64,000 nt of DNA, from the NCBI GenBank assembly GCA_035634255.1, contig DASQDI010000115.1, forward strand, positions 4,759-68,758. The letters are read 5' to 3'. Made by a program: the position numbers and the translations under genes. This DNA comes from DATLMR01 sp035634255. Its GTDB lineage: Bacteria > Acidobacteriota > Blastocatellia > UBA7656. The notes under the pieces were generated by a model. That model was not told the origin of the DNA. It saw only the letters and a list, made by a program, of their open reading frames with translations, and did not search any database. Numbering within the stretch: position 1 is the stretch's first letter; every line of letters begins with the position of its first letter. Shown piece by piece: positions 13,848-23,267 of this stretch.

Positions 13848-16751
13848 ATGCCTGTCCGCGCCCCGCGTGATGAGCGGATCGAAGAAGGGAGATGGCCCGC
13901 GCCCGGTGACGCCGGGCCGCCTCGCTTCTCGGGTCACGCCACTTTCCTGACCCGACGGCAGCCCGCGCTTTTCTTAACCTTGGCGTTCGCGCTGGGCATC
14001 CTTCTGGACATCTTCTTCCACAACGGCTCCGCCTCGCGGGGGCTCGCCTCCGCGGCATGCTTTATCTCCATCGCACTCTCCGCGCTCTCGGTCATCCGAG
14101 GGAAAGACTCGCCGGCGACGGCTTTTCTGTTGATCGGCTTCATCGCCGCGGGGAGCCTGCTCTCTCACCTTGAGCGCTCGCGCGTGGCCGAATCGCGCCT
14201 CAAGCGCCTCTTCGACGCCGGGGTGATCACGCCCTCCGATCCGGTCGCACTTGCGGGAAGGCTCGCTATGCCGCCCGAGCCCGCGCCGGACGCTTACTAC
14301 CTCTACGTCGATGCGGAGAGCATTCAAACGCGGGGCGGGACCCGCGGTGCCACAGGCCGCGCGCGCCTCGTCGTCGCATTGACGGACGGAGAGTCGGTAG
14401 AGGATTTCAACAACCTTGCGCTCGATTACGGCTCGCGCGTCCGGGCGCTGGTCAGGCTTGATCGCGCGCGCGTCTACGCCAATCCGGGGTCGGTCGATTT
14501 CAATGACTTCCTCGAACGCGACGGGTGCGACCTGAAGGGGTCGGTCAAGAGCCCTCTGCTCATCTCGCGCCAGCCCGACGCCCCGAAAAACACGGCCCTC
14601 GCCTTCATCTATCGCGCGCGGCGCGCGCTCGTTCGGGCGATAGACGCGCGCTTCGACTCCTTCACGGGGGGCACGCTCAAGGCGGTGCTGGTCGATAACA
14701 GGTTCTTTCTGGACGAAGGCGCGGCGTCGAGGCTGCGCGAAGGCGGGACGTTCCACATAATCTCGATCTCCGGCATGCACGTCGGCATCCTGGCATGGGT
14801 ACTGCTCGGCGTCTTCACTGGCTTCAGTATAAAGCGGACGCGGCTGATAGGCGCGCGGGTGTGGAAGGCTTGCCTCGTCCTGCTCGCGCTCTGGTCGTAC
14901 GCGGTGATGGCGGGCCTCGCGCCTCCCGTGGTGCGGGCCACGACGATGCTGACGATTGCTTTGATCGCGCCGCTCTTCTTCCGCCGCGCCGCCTCGGTGA
15001 ACACTCTGGGGCTCGCGGCTTTCATCATGCTCGCCTTCACGCCGTCGCTCATCTCCGACCCCGGATTTCAACTCAGCTTCGTCGCGGTCGCGGCAATCGT
15101 GACGGTGGCGGCCCCGATTGCCGCGCGCCTCGAAGAGGTCGGAGAATGGCGGCCTTCCGCGAGAGCGCCTCACCCGCCGTCGGTCTTTCGGCCGGTTCGC
15201 GTGCTGGCGGAAGCCCTGTTCTGGGACGAGCGGAAGTTCAGGAGGGAGATGAAAGGGTCGCCCGTCCGATACCGGATGGACAAAGCGCGGGCCGCGCTAC
15301 TGCTCGGCCGCCTGCGCGTGCAGCCGCTCGCGAGGGGAGTCGTGTTGTTGATCATAACGTCGGCGGCGATCCAGGTGATGACCCTGCCTTTGTCCGCGCT
15401 CTACTTCAACCGCGTTACGCCCGTCGGAGTGTTGCTCAATGTCGTGACGGGCCTGCTTACTGGCGTGATGATGCTCGCCTCGGTCTGCGCGATGGTGATC
15501 GGATCGGTTAGCGAATCGCTGGCCGCGCCGCTGGTGTCTCTGGTTAACCTGTCGCACCACCTTCTCGTCTACTCGGTCGAGCCTTTCGCGGGCCTTCCGC
15601 TCACCAGTTTTCGGGTGGCGCATTACGAAGGGTGGCGCGCGAGTATCTACGGCCTCTACTTCGTTCCCGTCACCCTGCTGCTCCTTGCGATAGACGGGTG
15701 GCGTCCGGTTGATAGAGTGAAATTCCCTCTTGAGCGGCTCCGGGCAGCCTCGCGGGCGGGGCGATCATGCGGCCGGTCTTTCCTCGAACCCGTCTTCGAT
15801 CCTTTCAAGCGCGCGGCCTTGGGTCCGTATGCTCTCCTGCCCGCCTTGCTGATCTGCTCGGTGGGAGTGATGGGCCGCGGCCCCGCGACTCCTGACGGCA
15901 GGCTCAGGATACATTTTCTGGACGTGGGGCAGGGCGATTCCGCGCTCGTCATCTTTCCCGGAGGTTCGACGATGCTGATAGACGCCGGGGGCGAAGCGGG
16001 CTTCGGGGCGGGCGAGACTGAGGGGAGTGGAGGGCGCGGGCCCGACTCACGAAGGGCCTTCTCCGTCGGAGAGGCGGTCGTCTCCAGATTCCTCTGGTCG
16101 CTCGGTTATACCCGCGTGGATTATCTGGTCGCCACGCACGGGGACGCGGACCACATCGAAGGGCTATCGGCCGTGGCGCGAAACTTCGACGTGGGGCAAT
16201 CGATCATAGCTCGCCTGAGCGCAGGGGAGCCGGGGAAGGGGGCCGAGCTTCAGAGATTCCGGCAGACAATCTCGGAGCGCGCCATCCCTCTCGGGCGGGT
16301 GCGCGCGGGCCAGCGATTCGAGGTCGAAGGGGCGCGGGTCGAAATAATCTGGCCGCCCGCGCGGGCCTCGGGCTCTTCCAGCAACAACGACTCAATCGTC
16401 ATCCGCCTCGTTTACGGAGCGTTCTCGGCGCTGATGACGGGAGACATCGAGCGGGAAGCCGAAGCCCGCCTGACAGAATCGCGACTAAACCTGCGCGCGG
16501 ATGTCTTGAAAGCCCCGCATCATGGGTCAAGGACATCTTCGTCGGAAGATTTTCTGAAAAAAGTCAGCCCGGAATGCGTGGTCATTTCGGTGGGCGAGCG
16601 GAGCCGCTTCGGGCACCCCCACGAACTCGTGCTCGACCGATATCGACGGGCAGGGGCCCGCCTCTTCCAGACCGGGCGCGATGGCATGGTTACGGTTTCT
16701 TCAGACGGGAGCGGCTTCAATGTGACCAGTTATAAAACGGCGCGGGATTGA
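13848..16751 (+). CDS. comEC: ComEC/Rec2 DNA-uptake channel with metallo-beta-lactamase domain
   Basis: The start at 13848 has GAGG five bases upstream; the frame stays open back to a TTG at 13803. The product (967 residues) has the three ComEC parts: an N-terminal membrane and OB-like region (DUF4131), the competence channel core with many helices (about residues 260-620, including HIISISGMHVGILAWVLLG and AGLAPPVVRATTM), and a C-terminal metallo-beta-lactamase domain (about 690-960: IHFLDVGQGDSALVIFPGG, THGDADHIEGL, MTGDIEREAE, KAPHHGSRTSSS). It carries single-stranded DNA across the inner membrane in natural transformation; the lactamase domain is thought to degrade the second strand. Length is usual for the full three-domain form. 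Confidence 0.95.
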   Translation: MPVRAPRDERIEEGRWPAPGDAGPPRFSGHATFLTRRQPALFLTLAFALGILLDIFFHNGSASRGLASAACFISIALSALSVIRGKDSPATAFLLIGFIAAGSLLSHLERSRVAESRLKRLFDAGVITPSDPVALAGRLAMPPEPAPDAYYLYVDAESIQTRGGTRGATGRARLVVALTDGESVEDFNNLALDYGSRVRALVRLDRARVYANPGSVDFNDFLERDGCDLKGSVKSPLLISRQPDAPKNTALAFIYRARRALVRAIDARFDSFTGGTLKAVLVDNRFFLDEGAASRLREGGTFHIISISGMHVGILAWVLLGVFTGFSIKRTRLIGARVWKACLVLLALWSYAVMAGLAPPVVRATTMLTIALIAPLFFRRAASVNTLGLAAFIMLAFTPSLISDPGFQLSFVAVAAIVTVAAPIAARLEEVGEWRPSARAPHPPSVFRPVRVLAEALFWDERKFRREMKGSPVRYRMDKARAALLLGRLRVQPLARGVVLLIITSAAIQVMTLPLSALYFNRVTPVGVLLNVVTGLLTGVMMLASVCAMVIGSVSESLAAPLVSLVNLSHHLLVYSVEPFAGLPLTSFRVAHYEGWRASIYGLYFVPVTLLLLAIDGWRPVDRVKFPLERLRAASRAGRSCGRSFLEPVFDPFKRAALGPYALLPALLICSVGVMGRGPATPDGRLRIHFLDVGQGDSALVIFPGGSTMLIDAGGEAGFGAGETEGSGGRGPDSRRAFSVGEAVVSRFLWSLGYTRVDYLVATHGDADHIEGLSAVARNFDVGQSIIARLSAGEPGKGAELQRFRQTISERAIPLGRVRAGQRFEVEGARVEIIWPPARASGSSSNNDSIVIRLVYGAFSALMTGDIEREAEARLTESRLNLRADVLKAPHHGSRTSSSEDFLKKVSPECVVISVGERSRFGHPHELVLDRYRRAGARLFQTGRDGMVTVSSDGSGFNVTSYKTARD

Positions 16752-17005
16752 TTCTCTCTCATTTTGGGTGCGATTTATGTCCCCGCCTTGAAGTTTTGAA
16801 CTGTAAACGTACGAATAGGCCGGGGCGCTGAATGCTTAAAGTACGACCGCATATCTCCGCCTCCTCGTGCCGTTTGAGATGAGGCAAGGGCGGGCCTGCG
16901 TGTTTGTGAATTTAAGAAACGGTCATGTGGCAGGGTGGCCGCGGCGGTCATGGATTTTTATTTCAATTATAGCGATTAGTTGCGGGGGGCGATTTGAGAC
17001 GAAAC

Positions 17006-17020
17006 TGGCACAACTATTGC
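17006..17020 (+). promoter_or_regulatory. Sigma-54 (RpoN) promoter
   Basis: TGGCACAACTATTGC matches the -24/-12 consensus, with GG and GC ten bases apart. It lies 68 bases before the Clp-type ATPase start, predicting transcription from about 17032. The remainder of the 337-base gap from 16752 holds no gene that I can see; an A/T-rich patch at about 16955-16980 could carry an activator or IHF-type site. Expression would need an enhancer-binding activator, not encoded in this window. Confidence 0.8.
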
Positions 17021-17088
17021 CCGGTACCCCAACAGCAACGAGCTAATTCAAATCCGCCAATGTGGCAGGCGGATAAGGGGAGTGGGAT

Positions 17089-18243
17089 ATGGTAGCGCAA
17101 ATGAATTACTTTACACCGAATGTGAATTCGCCGGACGAGGCCGAGTACGTTTTATTAGATCATACAACCAAGTCCGAAGAGTCCTTAAACTTTGAACAGC
17201 AATTACTCGCGCGCGTCGTCGGACAAGGCCGCGCCGTGCGCGCGCTCTCGCAATTATTCCAGGTCTATCAGGCGGGCTTGAACATGCAGGGTAGGCCCAT
17301 AGGCACCATGCTTTTTCTCGGCCCCACGGGGACAGGCAAGACCCGCTCGGTCGAAGCCGCGGCGGAGGTCCTGTTCGGAAGCCATTCGGCATTCATCCGC
17401 ATAGACTGCGCTGAGTTCCAGCACTCGCACGAGATCGCGAAACTCATAGGCTCCCCGCCGGGCTACCTCGGCCACCGCGAGACCCCGCCCATTCTCACGC
17501 AGGAGCACATAAACAGCTATCATACGGACCGCGTGAAACTGACCCTCGTGCTGTTCGACGAGATCGAGAAGGCGTCCGACGCGCTCTGGCAGTTGTTGCT
17601 GGGCGTCCTCGACAAGGCGTCGCTGACTCTGGGCGACAACCGCCGCGTGGACTTTTCGCGCACCATCGTCGTGATGACTTCGAACCTCGGCGCGCGCGAG
17701 ATGGAGAAGCTGACGGAGGCGAAGCTCGGTTTCGCCACGTCCGTACAGCCGCAGCAGATCATGGAAAACCACCTCTACAAGGTGGGGCTCGAAGCGGCGC
17801 GCAAGAAGTTCTCCCCGGAGTTTATGAACCGCATCGACAAGCTGGTGGTCTTCAAGCAGCTCTCTCAGGAGTCCATGCAGCAGATCCTCGACCTTGAGCT
17901 TCAGGCGGTGCAGCGCCGCGTCTTGACAGTTGGCGGCGGGCGCTTTATTCTCCGCTATACCGAGCGCGCGAAGCAGTTCTTGCTGGCTGAGGGGACCAGC
18001 GCCCGCTACGGCGCGCGACCCCTCAAGCGAACAATAGAGCGCAATGTGGTATTACCGCTTTCGAATCTGATTGCTACACGACAGGTAGGTGAAGGCGACA
18101 TTCTGCTCGTAGACCTCGCTAAGGAAGGCAGCAGCCTGGTCTTCATGAAGCAGAGCGTGACCAGTATTTTTTCAAACAGGTACGAGTCACCTTTCGGGCG
18201 CAGAGTCAGCAATAAGATAAACAGGCAGGCTAAGGTCTCTTGA
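17089..18243 (+). CDS. Orphan Clp-type AAA+ ATPase (ClpA/B second-module-like)
   Basis: A 384-residue single AAA+ module of the ClpA/ClpB D2 type: RVVGQGRAV, Walker A GPTGTGKT (78-85), the SPPGYLGH pore-loop segment, Walker B VLFDEIEKA (Asp157-Glu158), sensor 1 MTSNLG, arginine-finger region FSPEFMNRID, and the C-terminal small domain ending YGARPLKRTIE. There is no N-domain, no D1 module and no zinc finger or ClpP-binding IGF-type loop that I can find, so it is not an ordinary ClpA, ClpB, ClpC or ClpX. It probably remodels or unfolds a dedicated partner. GGGGAG precedes the ATG. It is preceded by a sigma-54 promoter and followed 57 bases later by a response regulator, likely in one transcript. 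Confidence 0.9.
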   Translation: MVAQMNYFTPNVNSPDEAEYVLLDHTTKSEESLNFEQQLLARVVGQGRAVRALSQLFQVYQAGLNMQGRPIGTMLFLGPTGTGKTRSVEAAAEVLFGSHSAFIRIDCAEFQHSHEIAKLIGSPPGYLGHRETPPILTQEHINSYHTDRVKLTLVLFDEIEKASDALWQLLLGVLDKASLTLGDNRRVDFSRTIVVMTSNLGAREMEKLTEAKLGFATSVQPQQIMENHLYKVGLEAARKKFSPEFMNRIDKLVVFKQLSQESMQQILDLELQAVQRRVLTVGGGRFILRYTERAKQFLLAEGTSARYGARPLKRTIERNVVLPLSNLIATRQVGEGDILLVDLAKEGSSLVFMKQSVTSIFSNRYESPFGRRVSNKINRQAKVS

Positions 18244-18300
18244 TCTGAAGGCGGTCAGCTACACCCGGTGTGCGGAATCCTTTAAGAGCAGGGAGGCAGG

Positions 18301-18723
18301 ATGGACAATACTAGTGACCCCGAGAGAGTAGCTGATCGTCTGACCCTGTTAGTTATCGACGACGACGCGGACTGGACCGATCTGCTGAAGTTTTACTTCA
18401 TCAGTAAGTATCAGGTGCAGGTCGTCAACGTCGCGGGCGACGCCATAGAAGCGATAAAACAATCGCACCCGGACCTGATAATAGTCGACCTCGTGATGCC
18501 TTCGATGGATGGCTTCGGCATAATCCATCGCATCAGGAGCACCAACGACGGACAGATCCCCATAATCCTGGTCACCGGGTGGAAGACGCAGGAGGTGGAA
18601 GAGTGCGCCGCCTCCGTCGGGTGCGCCGGCGTGTTCGGCAAGCCCGTCTCCCTGCCGCACCTGGAGGAGGCCATCTCGTCCCTGGTCAGGGCTCCCGCCG
18701 CGGTCTCCGCCGCCTCTTTGTAA
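18301..18723 (+). CDS. Single-domain response regulator
   Basis: The 140-residue product is a receiver domain with no output domain: acidic pair in LLVIDDDADW (Asp20-Asp22), phospho-acceptor Asp63 in IIVDLVMPSMDG, Thr92 in ILVTGW and Lys114 in VFGKPVSL. The last 20 residues are Ala-rich tail. Such proteins pass signals by protein contact, as CheY or Spo0F do. GGGAGG lies just before the ATG. It is the second gene after the sigma-54 promoter and the transcript ends at the adjacent terminator, so it probably acts with the Clp-type ATPase. No histidine kinase is encoded nearby. Confidence 0.93.
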   Translation: MDNTSDPERVADRLTLLVIDDDADWTDLLKFYFISKYQVQVVNVAGDAIEAIKQSHPDLIIVDLVMPSMDGFGIIHRIRSTNDGQIPIILVTGWKTQEVEECAASVGCAGVFGKPVSLPHLEEAISSLVRAPAAVSAASL

Positions 18724-18735
18724 TTCGCCGCCGGT

Positions 18736-18780
18736 AACGTGGCCGCGGGCCTCGGAGTCAGGGCCCGCGGCCACGTTTTA
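18736..18780 (+). terminator. Intrinsic terminator of the ATPase-regulator operon
   Basis: A 16-bp GC-rich stem (arms 18736-18751 and 18762-18777, AACGTGGCCGCGGGCC and complement) with a ten-base loop is followed by a short T run. Confidence 0.85.
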
Positions 18781-18788
18781 AAACCGTT

Positions 18789-19010
18789 TTAAGTGGCCGT
18801 CTGCTGCCTCGAACCGGCCTGCTCGGGCAGACGCGGCTCTATCATCTCCGAGCACTCGGGGCAGTAGATAGAGCTTGAGCCCGCGCCCCTGATCAACCGC
18901 ACCGCGACCTGATGATCGTTGGGGCAACTCATGTTGACCTGAGTGTTATTGAGCTGCTCCTGCCTGTAGTCGTCAAGCTCCAGCACGTTCATGTCCAGAT
19001 CGATGTCCAT
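18789..19010 (-). CDS. Small zinc-ribbon protein
   Basis: A 73-residue protein with an acidic N-terminus (MDIDLDMNVLELDDYRQEQL) and a CPNDH…CPEC pattern (about residues 29-53) that would bind one zinc with two Cys, a His and Cys pair. GGAGGGGAGA directly precedes the ATG, a strong ribosome site. No membrane segment. Family unknown; it may act as a small adaptor. It lies downstream of the ABC exporter pair's end but is encoded after a 98-base gap on the same strand. Confidence 0.65.
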   Translation of the reverse strand: MDIDLDMNVLELDDYRQEQLNNTQVNMSCPNDHQVAVRLIRGAGSSSIYCPECSEMIEPRLPEQAGSRQQTAT

Positions 19011-19108
19011 TCTCCCCTCCTCGCCTTCTTATCCAGCGTCCGAATCGCGTTATTAATACTGCAATCCTGATGCCTCAACGTAGAAGGCTCGACGGGAAGG
19101 GGCCGGTC

Positions 19109-20989
19109 TCAATCGTCGGCAATCGATTCGGCGAGAGTGTTCTTGTAGTCCTGATAGAACTGCAACTGGTAGAGCCTCCAGTAGAGGCCGCGCTGGGAGA
19201 GCAGATCCTGGTGGGTGCCCATCTCGCGAATCTCCCCCTTGTGCATCACGACGATCTTATCGACCGACTGGATCGTGGACAGCCTGTGCGCGATCACTAT
19301 CGAGGTGCGGTCCGCGATGAGGCGCTCGACCGCGTCGCGGATGAGTATCTCCGTCTCCGTGTCGATTGAGCTCGTCGCCTCGTCGAGTATCAGGATGCGC
19401 GGGTCGAAGGCGAGCGCGCGGGCGAAGCTGATCAACTGCTTCTGGCCCACCGACAGGCCCGCCCCGCGCTCGCGCAACTGCGTCGCGTAGCCTTCGGGCA
19501 GCCTCCTGATGAAGTCGTCCGCGTGGACTTCGCGCGCGGCGCGGCGCAGCCGCTCGTCGTCTATGCTCTCGTTGCCGAGCCGGATGTTGGTCGCCACGTC
19601 GCCCGAGAACAGGAAGACATCCTGTAGCACTATGCTGAAGTTCGAGCGCAGCGCTTGCACGTCCAGCTCGCGGATGTCCGTGCCGTCGAGCAGTATCTGC
19701 CCGCGCTGCACGTCGTAGAACCTGAGCAGGAGGTTCGTGATGGTGGTCTTGCCCGCGCCCGTGTGGCCGACGAAGGCCACCCGCTCGCCCGGCTCGACCG
19801 TGAAGGAGACATCCTTCAGTATCCAGTCCTCGCCCTTGTAAGCGAACCACACGTTGCGGAATTCGATGTGGCCTTTCGCGCGGCCAATCGCGGCCGGCTT
19901 CTCCGGTGACTCTATCGTGACCGGCTCGTCGAGCAGCTTGAATATGCGCTCCGACGAGGCCATCGCCGCCTGAAGGATGTTGTACTTTTCGCTGATGTCG
20001 GAGATCGGCTCGTAGAACGAGCGTGCCAGTTGAATGAAGGCGACGAGGGTGCCGATGGTCGCGACCCCCGTGATGACCTGATTCCCCCCGTACCAGATGA
20101 TGAGGGCGATGCCCAGGGCCCCTATCAGCTCGACCGCCGGGTAAAAGACCGCGTAGTAAAAGATCGTGTCTATGTTCGACTTGCGGTGCTCGTCGTTGAT
20201 CTCGTCGAACTTCCGCATCTCCTTCTCCTCGCGGTTGAACAACTGCACGACCGGCATCCCCGTGATGTGCTCCTGCAAAAACGCATTGATGCGGGCGATG
20301 CGCACGCGCACTTCGCGGAAGGCCGAGCGGGCGCCGAGGCGGAACCACGTGGTCAGGGCCGCGAGCAGGGGGAGTATGGCGAAAGACACGAGGGCCAGCT
20401 TCCAGTTGACCTGGAACATCCAGACAGCGATGTAGACGATCATCGCCAGGTCGCCGAATATGGCGATCACCCCGGCGGTGAACATCTCGTTCAGGGCGTC
20501 CACGTCCGTCGTCAGGCGGGTCATCAGGCGGCCGACCGGGTTGCGGTCGTAGAAGTCAACGGGGAGCTTTTGCAGGTGCGCGAATATCTCCCGCCGCAGG
20601 TCGAACATTATGTACTGCCCCATCGCCTGCATCACGATGGCCTGCGTGTACTGGACTACGAAGGCCGCGACGTTCGCCAGCAGGAATATGATCGCTATGA
20701 AGGCGACCCCTTCGTAAGCGCTGCCGCTGAAGCCCGCGCGGTCCGCCGTCTGCTTGAGCAGAAGCGCGAAGCCTTCGGGCGGGCGAGAGGGGTCGGGCGC
20801 GATGAATACGTCGATGGCGGCCTTCGTCAGCGGCGCCCCCGCGAGCACCAGCGGCGCGCTCAATATAGTGAGCACGAAGGCCGTGATCGCGTGCCACTTA
20901 TACGGCCACAGGTAGGTGAGCAGACGCCGCATCAGGCGCGAGTCGTAAGCCTTGCCCAGTACCTCTTCTTCGTTCTGAGAGTCCGCCAT
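19109..20989 (-). CDS. ABC exporter half-transporter, catalytically competent subunit
   Basis: A 626-residue fused membrane-ATPase protein of the MsbA/LmrCD type. Six membrane helices occupy about residues 35-330 (with the coupling segment [20 protein letters not shown]) and the nucleotide-binding domain about 370-610: Walker [11 protein letters not shown]-loop [13 protein letters not shown], Walker [13 protein letters not shown] with the catalytic Glu, and the H-switch IAHRLST. The signature is LSVGQ in place of LSGGQ. This deviation pairs with the degenerate Walker B of the partner encoded at 21011, which marks a heterodimeric exporter with one weak and one active ATP site. Start ATG at 20989, 21 bases after the partner gene. 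Substrate, probably drugs or lipids, is unknown. Confidence 0.92.
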   Translation of the reverse strand: MADSQNEEEVLGKAYDSRLMRRLLTYLWPYKWHAITAFVLTILSAPLVLAGAPLTKAAIDVFIAPDPSRPPEGFALLLKQTADRAGFSGSAYEGVAFIAIIFLLANVAAFVVQYTQAIVMQAMGQYIMFDLRREIFAHLQKLPVDFYDRNPVGRLMTRLTTDVDALNEMFTAGVIAIFGDLAMIVYIAVWMFQVNWKLALVSFAILPLLAALTTWFRLGARSAFREVRVRIARINAFLQEHITGMPVVQLFNREEKEMRKFDEINDEHRKSNIDTIFYYAVFYPAVELIGALGIALIIWYGGNQVITGVATIGTLVAFIQLARSFYEPISDISEKYNILQAAMASSERIFKLLDEPVTIESPEKPAAIGRAKGHIEFRNVWFAYKGEDWILKDVSFTVEPGERVAFVGHTGAGKTTITNLLLRFYDVQRGQILLDGTDIRELDVQALRSNFSIVLQDVFLFSGDVATNIRLGNESIDDERLRRAAREVHADDFIRRLPEGYATQLRERGAGLSVGQKQLISFARALAFDPRILILDEATSSIDTETEILIRDAVERLIADRTSIVIAHRLSTIQSVDKIVVMHKGEIREMGTHQDLLSQRGLYWRLYQLQFYQDYKNTLAESIADD

Positions 20990-21010
20990 AAATCAGCACC
21001 GGATTCCGGC

Positions 21011-22753
21011 CTAGCTAGCCGCGAGTTCCTCTTCGAGCAACTGTTTCTCGTAAAGCTCGGCGTACAACCCGCCGCGCGTTATCAATTCGTCGTGCGTGCC
21101 GCGCTCGGCTATGCGCCCGCCTTCGAGCACCACGATCAGGTCCGCGTCCTTCACGGTCGAGACGCGGTGCGACACGATGAGGCTCGTCCGCCCGCGCATG
21201 ATCCGGCGCAGGTGGGTCAGTATCTTCTCCTCCGTGTAGGTGTCGACCGACGAGAGGGCGTCGTCGAGTATCAGTATCTTCGGGCGGCGGATCAAAGCCC
21301 GCGCAATCGCCGTGCGCTGCTTCTGCCCTCCCGAAAGGGTTATGCCGCGCTCGCCGACGAGGGTGTCGTAGCCCTTCGGGAACTCCTCGATGTCGTCGGC
21401 GATCCCGGCCTCGGCCGCCGCGCGTTTTATATCTTCGGCCGAGGCCGCCTCGACCCCGAAAGCTATGTTCTGGCCCACGGTCTCACTGAACAGGAAGGTC
21501 TCCTGCGGCACGTAGCCTATAGACGAGCGCAGCACGTTCAGGGGGATTTCGCGGATGGGATGCCCGTCCACGAGCACCTGCCCGGCCTGCGCCTCAAGCA
21601 GCCGCGGCACCAGGTTCGCCAGAGTCGATTTCCCCGACCCCACCGCGCCGACGAAAGCCACCGTCTGCCCGGCCCCTATCTGCAGGTTGATGTCTTTCAG
21701 GGCCGGCTCGGATGATCCGTTATACCGGAACGTGAGATTGCGGAACTCGATCTCGCCCGATATATCGGTCAGATCGCGGGTCTGGCCCGTATCGCTTATC
21801 GCGGGCTCGATCGACATGATCTCGGTCATCCGGCCCATCGACGCCATGCCGCGTTGGAAGATGTTGATGACCCACCCGAGCGCGATCATCGGCCACACGA
21901 GGAAGCCGAGGTAAAGGTTGAACTCGACGAACTGGCCGACGGAGATGTCTCCCCTTATCGTGATCCGCCCGCCGTACCAGAGCACGGCGATGAAGCCGAG
22001 TCCGATGAAGAGCTGAAGTATCGGGTGGAATATGCCCGAGATCCGGATCAAACGCTTGTTGCGCCTGAGCGATTCCAGGTTCACCTTGCGGAAGCTCTCC
22101 ACCTCCGCGCGCTCCTGGGTGTAGGCGCGGATGACGCGCACGCCCGCGAGCGACTCCTGGGCCCGGTTCGAGACCTCTCCGAAATATTCCTGCACCTCCT
22201 GGAACCTGTCGTGGATTTTCTTCGAGAAGTAATTCGTGGCCACGACGACCAGAGGCATGGGCAGGAAGGCCATGAGCGTGAGCCGCCAGCTCGTCGAAGC
22301 CATCCTCGGCACGATCAGGGCCATCGAGAAGACGGTGTTCATCGAGTACATCAGGGCGGGGCCGACGATCATGCGCACGGCCGAAAGGTCGTTGGTCGCG
22401 CGCGCCATCAGGTCGCCCGTCCTGTGCGTTTGATAGAACTCGTACGGGAGCCTCTGAAGGTGGCGGTAGAAATCGTTGCGCAGGTCGTACTCGATGTCGC
22501 GCGACATGTTGATGAGGGTCCGCCTCTGGAGGAAGAGGAAGACACCCTGCCCGAGCGCGATCAGTATGATCAGCCCCCCGTAGGTGGTCAGGTTCGAGTA
22601 AGCCTCCCCCGCGCTCAGCCTGTCGATGGCCTGCCGCAGCACGTAAGGCGAGGTCAGCCTTACCAGGTTGGTCAGGAAGATGCACGAGATGCCGAATACC
22701 AGCAGGCGCTTGTACGGGACGAAGTAGCTCAGAAGTTTACGCAGAGGGCTCAT
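21011..22753 (-). CDS. ABC exporter half-transporter, degenerate-site subunit
   Basis: This 580-residue half-transporter has six membrane helices (about residues 15-310) and an ATPase domain (about 340-570) with Walker A GAVGSGKST, signature LSGGQKQRT, and Walker B ILILDDALSSVD, in which Asp replaces the catalytic Glu. It forms an operon with the partner gene 21 bases downstream. In the heterodimer, its Walker motifs face the partner's LSVGQ (weak site) and its LSGGQ faces the partner's intact Walker motifs (active site), as in LmrCD, BmrCD and TmrAB. The ATG at 22753 has a weak GGA upstream. Confidence 0.92.
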   Translation of the reverse strand: MSPLRKLLSYFVPYKRLLVFGISCIFLTNLVRLTSPYVLRQAIDRLSAGEAYSNLTTYGGLIILIALGQGVFLFLQRRTLINMSRDIEYDLRNDFYRHLQRLPYEFYQTHRTGDLMARATNDLSAVRMIVGPALMYSMNTVFSMALIVPRMASTSWRLTLMAFLPMPLVVVATNYFSKKIHDRFQEVQEYFGEVSNRAQESLAGVRVIRAYTQERAEVESFRKVNLESLRRNKRLIRISGIFHPILQLFIGLGFIAVLWYGGRITIRGDISVGQFVEFNLYLGFLVWPMIALGWVINIFQRGMASMGRMTEIMSIEPAISDTGQTRDLTDISGEIEFRNLTFRYNGSSEPALKDINLQIGAGQTVAFVGAVGSGKSTLANLVPRLLEAQAGQVLVDGHPIREIPLNVLRSSIGYVPQETFLFSETVGQNIAFGVEAASAEDIKRAAAEAGIADDIEEFPKGYDTLVGERGITLSGGQKQRTAIARALIRRPKILILDDALSSVDTYTEEKILTHLRRIMRGRTSLIVSHRVSTVKDADLIVVLEGGRIAERGTHDELITRGGLYAELYEKQLLEEELAAS

Positions 22754-22847
22754 AATAATCCGTCAGAGCGGCGCGGGCCGCGGCCAGATAGGTATTGTAG
22801 CCGTCGCGTTCGGGTTGGAAAAGCAGATGATCGTCCCGGCCCCCTGA

Positions 22848-23267
22848 TCATCTTTCATTCAGGCGGATGTAGGTGAGCAGCCCCTTTGCCACGAGCCGCC
22901 CGTTGGAGTCGAAGGCGTCGCAGTCGGCCACGACGATGCGGCGGCCGTCGCGGATGATCCGGGCGTCGGCCGTGACGCGGCCGTCGCGCACGGGGGCCAG
23001 GTAATTTATCTTAAGCTCGACCGTGGTGAATTTGTCTTCCGGCTCGGAGACGCTCACTATGGCCATCGCGACGGCCGTGTCGATCAGGCTGGCCATCGCC
23101 CCTCCGTGAAGGACCCCCTGCAATTGGAGCAGCTCTTTCCTCACCTCGACCCCCAAGACCGCGCGGCCCGGCTCGATGAGATCGATCTCGAACCCGAGCA
23201 GGAGGGGGAAGTGGTTGTTCTTGAATTTCTCGCGGATAGCGCGCACGCGCTCAGATGTCATTTCCAT
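22848..23267 (-). CDS. PaaI-type hotdog thioesterase
   Basis: A 139-residue hotdog-fold protein with LHGGAMASLIDTAVAMAI, the HGG element and following helix of the PaaI/YbgC acyl-CoA thioesterase family, and the strand FTTVELKINYLAPVRDG. The catalytic Asp is probably in LIDTAVA. It would hydrolyse an aromatic or acyl CoA thioester in the cytosol. The start codon overlaps the 3' end of the alkyltransferase-like gene by 17 bases, so the two are translationally coupled. AAGG lies seven bases before the ATG at 23267; a second ATG at 23261 is also possible. Confidence 0.88.
   Translation of the reverse strand: MEMTSERVRAIREKFKNNHFPLLLGFEIDLIEPGRAVLGVEVRKELLQLQGVLHGGAMASLIDTAVAMAIVSVSEPEDKFTTVELKINYLAPVRDGRVTADARIIRDGRRIVVADCDAFDSNGRLVAKGLLTYIRLNER

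Noticed and set aside
19655..21715. Long rightward open frames opposite the ABC exporter genes
   Set aside because: They are antisense shadows of strong minus-strand coding frames in GC-rich DNA; their translations are charged, repetitive and without domains.
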